From UBA7957 sp965222695 (GTDB taxonomy: Bacteria; Pseudomonadota; Gammaproteobacteria; Granulosicoccales; Granulosicoccaceae): 64,000 nt of DNA. The notes below the pieces were generated by a model. That model worked only from the letters and a program-made list of their open reading frames with translations, was not told the origin of the DNA and searched no databases. The position numbers and the translations under genes were made by a program. Shown here piece after piece: positions 63,299 through 64,000 of the stretch. Every line of letters begins with the position of its first letter. Positions within the stretch are counted from its first letter, which is position 1. The stretch is taken from positions 3,224,001 through 3,288,000 of the forward strand of contig OZ244967.1 of NCBI GenBank assembly GCA_965222695.1. Direction: 5' to 3'.

Positions 63299-64000
63299 AT
63301 GGCAAGAGTAAAACTCGAGTTCCGTAACGGTGATGACCAACTTCTGGCAGGCTTGCTGGAAACGCCGCCGGATGGAATTTCTATCGTGCGATACGCTATC
63401 TTCGCCCACTGTTTTACCTGTGGAAAGGACATTACCGCCGCCTCTAGAATAAGCCGGTCCCTGGCCAGGCGAGGGATTGCCGTTTTGCGATTTGATTTTA
63501 CAGGCCTGGGTGGCAGCGACGGAGATTTTTCCAACACCAATTTTTCATCCAATGTTCAGGATCTTCTGGCAGCGGCCCGAAAACTGGAGCAAGAGTATAT
63601 GCCGCCCGCTTTACTGATCGGGCACAGTCTGGGGGGCGCCGCAGTGTTAAGTGCCGCGCATCAATTGCCGTCGGTTAAAGCGGTCGTCACCATCGGAGCC
63701 CCCGCAACCGCGCACCATGTTCAACACTTATTCCAAAGTCAGGTCAGCGAGCTGGAGAAGAGTGGTGAGGCGAAAGTTAAAATCGGGGTACGTGAGTTCA
63801 CCATCAAAAAACAACTGCTTGATGACCTCGATCACTATGCCGATGAAAATCACATCGGAAATCTCAACAGGGCACTGTTGGTATTGCACTCGCCGGCAGA
63901 CAGTGTAGTTTCGATCAACGAAGCTGCAAAAATTTATCAGGCAGCAAAACATCCCAAAAGTTTTATCTCCCTGGATCACGCAGATCATTTGCTCAGCAAG
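63299..64000 (+). CDS. Alpha/beta hydrolase (partial, runs off the right edge)
   Basis: 234 residues are visible, starting with ATG at 63299 behind GAGAGGT. Motifs: YAIFAHCFTCGKDITAASRI, AVLRFDFTGLGGSDGDFSNT, the nucleophile ALLIGHSLGGAAVLSAAHQL (Ser) and near the end LVLHSPADSVVSINEAAKI and LDHADHLLSK (Asp and His). This is the N-terminal half of the alpha/beta hydrolase-OsmC fusion family, in which a peroxide-reducing OsmC domain follows; whether that domain is present cannot be seen. Confidence 0.88.
   Translation, partial: MARVKLEFRNGDDQLLAGLLETPPDGISIVRYAIFAHCFTCGKDITAASRISRSLARRGIAVLRFDFTGLGGSDGDFSNTNFSSNVQDLLAAARKLEQEYMPPALLIGHSLGGAAVLSAAHQLPSVKAVVTIGAPATAHHVQHLFQSQVSELEKSGEAKVKIGVREFTIKKQLLDDLDHYADENHIGNLNRALLVLHSPADSVVSINEAAKIYQAAKHPKSFISLDHADHLLSK

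Overview
The window looks like the accessory part of a chromosome from a free-living, probably marine, gammaproteobacterium or close relative. This is inferred from a tripartite tricarboxylate transporter, a betaine-type ABC transporter, ectoine-utilisation homologues, IS66, IS30 and IS91 sequences, and many LysR, GntR, MarR and LuxR regulators. No rRNA, tRNA or CRISPR array was seen. Base composition changes several times: 7-13 kb and 47-64 kb are clearly AT-richer than 14.6-20 kb and 21.5-46.8 kb, and old mobile-element fragments sit at several of the changes. The segment therefore reads as a mosaic.

Layout: 1-14.5 kb is mixed cargo: a partial LysR, a two-domain SnoaL-like protein, a homocysteine S-methyltransferase-family protein, a TPR protein lying between two imperfect 86-bp direct repeats, an intact IS66 element with an 8-bp target duplication, and a small catabolic locus (amidohydrolase, GntR, TctC, fused TctA-TctB, alpha/beta hydrolase). 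It ends in a graveyard of LysR, IS30 and IS91 pieces. 14.6-20 kb is one tight operon for two 2-oxoacid:ferredoxin oxidoreductases (IorAB and KorDABC), joined by an IorB-KorD fusion. 20-21.4 kb holds a MarR regulator, a truncated second SnoaL-like gene and an integrase remnant.

21.4-46.8 kb is a large catabolic island for a nitrogenous, betaine- or ectoine-like solute. It has LysR and LuxR regulators, a trimethylamine-dehydrogenase-like N-demethylase, two M24 (DoeA/creatinase-type) hydrolases, two aldehyde dehydrogenases, EutA, a cupin, EutB, EutC, a second EutB with a frameshift, a GMC alcohol dehydrogenase, a class III aminotransferase, an M20 amidohydrolase and a ProXVW-type transporter. 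The set can be laid over the (hydroxy)ectoine pathway, with the M20 enzyme where the DoeB deacetylase would be expected and with added demethylation and alcohol oxidation steps.

46.8-54.5 kb is a repeat-rich, decayed region: an IS66 remnant, a 30-bp-arm inverted repeat, a duplicated trpB fragment and two copies of a 160-bp MITE, with a TrpB2-type synthase, a lipoprotein hydrolase, an NmrA-like reductase and an outer-membrane protein between them. 54.5-61.5 kb is the most unusual locus: a DHp-receiver protein without an ATPase domain, a 1266-residue carbamoyltransferase-methyltransferase fusion, and an isochorismatase-like domain fused to a hybrid histidine kinase, all on one strand with short gaps. 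I propose it makes and senses a modified small molecule. The window ends with a PhnZ-like HD oxygenase, a periplasmic rhodanese and a truncated alpha/beta hydrolase.
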